Below are positions 5,547 through 6,536 of a stretch of 6,536 nucleotides of DNA, one piece after another. A program made the translations under genes and the position numbers. Under the pieces are notes generated by a model. That model did no database searches. It had not been told where the DNA came from and saw only the letters and a list, made by a program, of their open reading frames with translations. The DNA comes from Lentisphaerota bacterium (GTDB taxonomy: Bacteria > Verrucomicrobiota > Kiritimatiellia > JAAZAB01). The stretch spans positions 1-6,536 of the forward strand of contig JACPGN010000285.1 in the NCBI GenBank assembly GCA_016182435.1, written 5' to 3'. The stretch's first letter is position 1; every line of letters starts with the position of its first letter.

Positions 5547-5575
5547 ACTATTCCCGCTTGGAGCCTGACATTCAA
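5547..5575 (-). promoter_or_regulatory. Candidate ktrB promoter in the divergent ktrB-trmJ gap
   Basis: On the minus strand TTGAAT (5575-5570) and AATAGT (5552-5547) are separated by exactly 17 bases, each matching consensus at four of six positions. Transcription would start only a few bases before ATG 5533, giving a very short leader. The plus strand of the same interval holds TTGATT (5522-5527) and TACTAT (5546-5551), a possible trmJ promoter with 18-base spacing. The two would overlap, so transcription of ktrB and trmJ could interfere. Both matches are moderate and could be chance. Confidence 0.27.
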
Positions 5576-5591
5576 GTACCAAGTGAACGCC

Positions 5592-6323
5592 TTGGCCAAT
5601 ATCCGCATTGTTCTCGCCCGCCCGATCTACGGCGGAAATATCGGCTCGGTTTGCCGGGCAATGGCTAACATGGGGCTCTCCGACCTGGCCCTGGCCGGGG
5701 CCGGCGCCTTTGACCAGGTGGAAGCCCGCAAGATGGCCTGCTGGGCCACCGCAATCCTGGAATCCTCCCGGCAGGTTGTCACCCTATCCGATGCGCTGGC
5801 CGATTGCGCCCTGGTGTTCGGCGCTACCGCGCGGCTGGGGCTTTATCGTCAGCACACGCGCTCTCCCCGGGAATGGGCTTCCGCCATTCTGGCGGCCGCC
5901 CAAGCTGGTCGCGTCGCCTTGCTCTTCGGGCCGGAAGATGACGGCCTGAGCAACGAGGAATTGACCCAATGCCATCACCTGATCCGGATCCCGTCGTCGC
6001 CGGAATATCCCGCGCTCAACCTGGCCCAGGCGGTCATGATTTGCGCGTATGAGCTTTACACGGTCAGCGGCGCCTTTGAACCCTTACCGGAAAAGTCGCC
6101 GCTGGCCTCGAGTCGCATGAAGGAGCGGCTGTTTGCCATGTGGGAAGAGCTGCTCCTGGAAATCGGGTTCATGGAGCCGGATAAGGCCCAGCATATGATG
6201 CTGGGCTTGCGCCGTATTTTTGCGCGGGGCGCCTTGAGTGAAGATGATGTCCGCATCCTGATGGGTATTGCCCGGCAAACCCGCTGGTATAGCGACCAGG
6301 CGCGGGCAACACCGCCCGGCTGA
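5592..6323 (+). CDS. trmJ: tRNA (cytidine/uridine-32-2'-O)-methyltransferase, TrmJ family
   Basis: TrmJ uses S-adenosylmethionine to methylate the ribose of tRNA position 32 in the anticodon loop. The sequence has the three SPOUT motifs of the SpoU/TrmJ group. Motif 1 is NIRIVLARPIYGGNIGSVCRAM near the N-terminus, whose conserved N and R contact the RNA and catalytic site. Motif 2 is ALLFGPEDDGLSNEEL in mid-protein. Motif 3 is IPSSPEYPALNLAQAVMI, forming the trefoil-knot cofactor site. A C-terminal extension of about 75 residues (LLLEIGFME, then LRRIFARGALSEDDVRIL) is typical of TrmJ and separates it from TrmL and TrmH. I chose TTG 5592 (243 residues, beginning MANIRIVL after initiation), because it aligns with E. 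coli TrmJ (246 residues). In-frame GTG 5583 and ATG 5532 are alternatives, but ATG 5532 lies over the ktrB start and has no ribosome binding site. The gene ends in TGA and is followed by nadD after about 100 bp. Confidence 0.92.
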   Translation: MANIRIVLARPIYGGNIGSVCRAMANMGLSDLALAGAGAFDQVEARKMACWATAILESSRQVVTLSDALADCALVFGATARLGLYRQHTRSPREWASAILAAAQAGRVALLFGPEDDGLSNEELTQCHHLIRIPSSPEYPALNLAQAVMICAYELYTVSGAFEPLPEKSPLASSRMKERLFAMWEELLLEIGFMEPDKAQHMMLGLRRIFARGALSEDDVRILMGIARQTRWYSDQARATPPG

Positions 6324-6420
6324 AAGCACGGTTTTCCTAATTGCGCCGGACTGGCTGGTTTGCTAATTTTAAGCCTCGTCAGGCTAATTGCCCTGATTAA
6401 ATCTCGAGGAGAATATCCTA

Positions 6421-6536
6421 CTTAAGACACGCATCGGGATCCTGGGCGGCTCCTTCAATCCGGTCCACCTGGGCCACTTAATCCTGGCGCAGGACGCCTG
6501 AGAAACCTTCGATCTGGCCAAGGTTCTCTTCGTTCC
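6421..6536 (+). pseudogene. nadD: nadD 5' end (nicotinate-nucleotide adenylyltransferase), apparently broken
   Basis: The frame reads KTRIGILGGSFNPVHLGHLI and then LAQDA-stop-ETFDLAKVLFV before the window ends. GGSFNPVHLGHL is the NadD signature: the nucleotide-binding GGSFNP loop followed by the HxGH motif of the nucleotidyltransferase superfamily. NadD makes nicotinate adenine dinucleotide from nicotinate mononucleotide and ATP in NAD synthesis. Two defects are visible. There is no ATG, GTG or TTG between the in-frame TGA at 6394-6396 and the conserved start; CTT occupies 6421-6423, where ATG would be expected nine bases after AGGAG (6407-6411). A TGA at 6499-6501 then interrupts the frame at about codon 27, where relatives have a sense codon. 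The rest of the reading frame is well conserved, so the damage is very recent or the bases are wrong. The 83 bases between trmJ and AGGAG contain only a small hairpin (6372-6385). Confidence 0.75.

Noticed and set aside
6499..6501. TGA in nadD read as a recoded sense codon (selenocysteine, Trp or Gly)
   Set aside because: TGA is the normal terminator of rhaA, ktrA and trmJ in this same window, Trp is encoded by TGG throughout, and this NadD position is not a known selenocysteine site. The missing start codon in the same gene also points to damage or base errors.

Overview
The window is a GC-rich bacterial chromosomal segment with ordinary housekeeping and metabolic content. It shows no sign of a phage, an integrated plasmid or a complete insertion sequence. 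Taxonomy cannot be fixed from the sequence alone. The standard genetic code is in use: TGA ends rhaA, ktrA and trmJ. The palindrome-rich intergenic DNA and the zinc-ribbon/EIIA fusion next to a Ktr-type potassium system make me think of the Planctomycetota-Verrucomicrobiota-Lentisphaerota-Kiritimatiellota group, but that is a weak inference.

Layout, left to right. Bases 1-381 hold a possible 5' fragment of a minus-strand gene and an intergenic region with three consecutive hairpins (150-281). The last hairpin is flanked by a 9-bp direct repeat. A two-helix membrane protein of unknown function follows (382-1059, +). It converges on L-rhamnose isomerase (rhaA, 1084-2337, -). Between rhaA and a CAT-anticodon tRNA (2460-2535, +) lie divergent promoter-like elements; the tRNA promoter is almost perfect sigma-70 consensus. 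The tRNA is followed after 42 bp, with no visible terminator, by a gene encoding a zinc ribbon fused to a PTS EIIA (PtsN/fructose-type) domain (2578-3555, +). Its 3' end runs 95 bp antisense into ktrA. The two-gene operon ktrB-ktrA (5533 down to 3461, -) encodes a Ktr/Trk potassium channel subunit and its single-RCK regulatory subunit. Divergent from ktrB is trmJ (5592-6323, +), a SPOUT tRNA ribose methyltransferase. The right edge carries the first codons of nadD, which lack a normal start codon and contain an in-frame TGA.

How the genes may work together. The most interesting unit is zinc ribbon-EIIA plus KtrB/KtrA. In Escherichia coli the nitrogen-PTS protein EIIA-Ntr (PtsN) binds TrkA and controls potassium uptake. 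Here an EIIA-like protein with an added metal-binding module is encoded convergently with the RCK subunit, so it may be a local regulator of potassium flux. This is a hypothesis from gene position and family knowledge, not something the sequence proves. trmJ and the tRNA belong to translation, rhaA to deoxysugar catabolism and nadD to NAD synthesis.

Sequence-quality caution: the nadD start and stop lesions, an unpaired A/G position in the tRNA anticodon stem, and the run-on 3' end of the EIIA gene could be real biology or scattered base errors.
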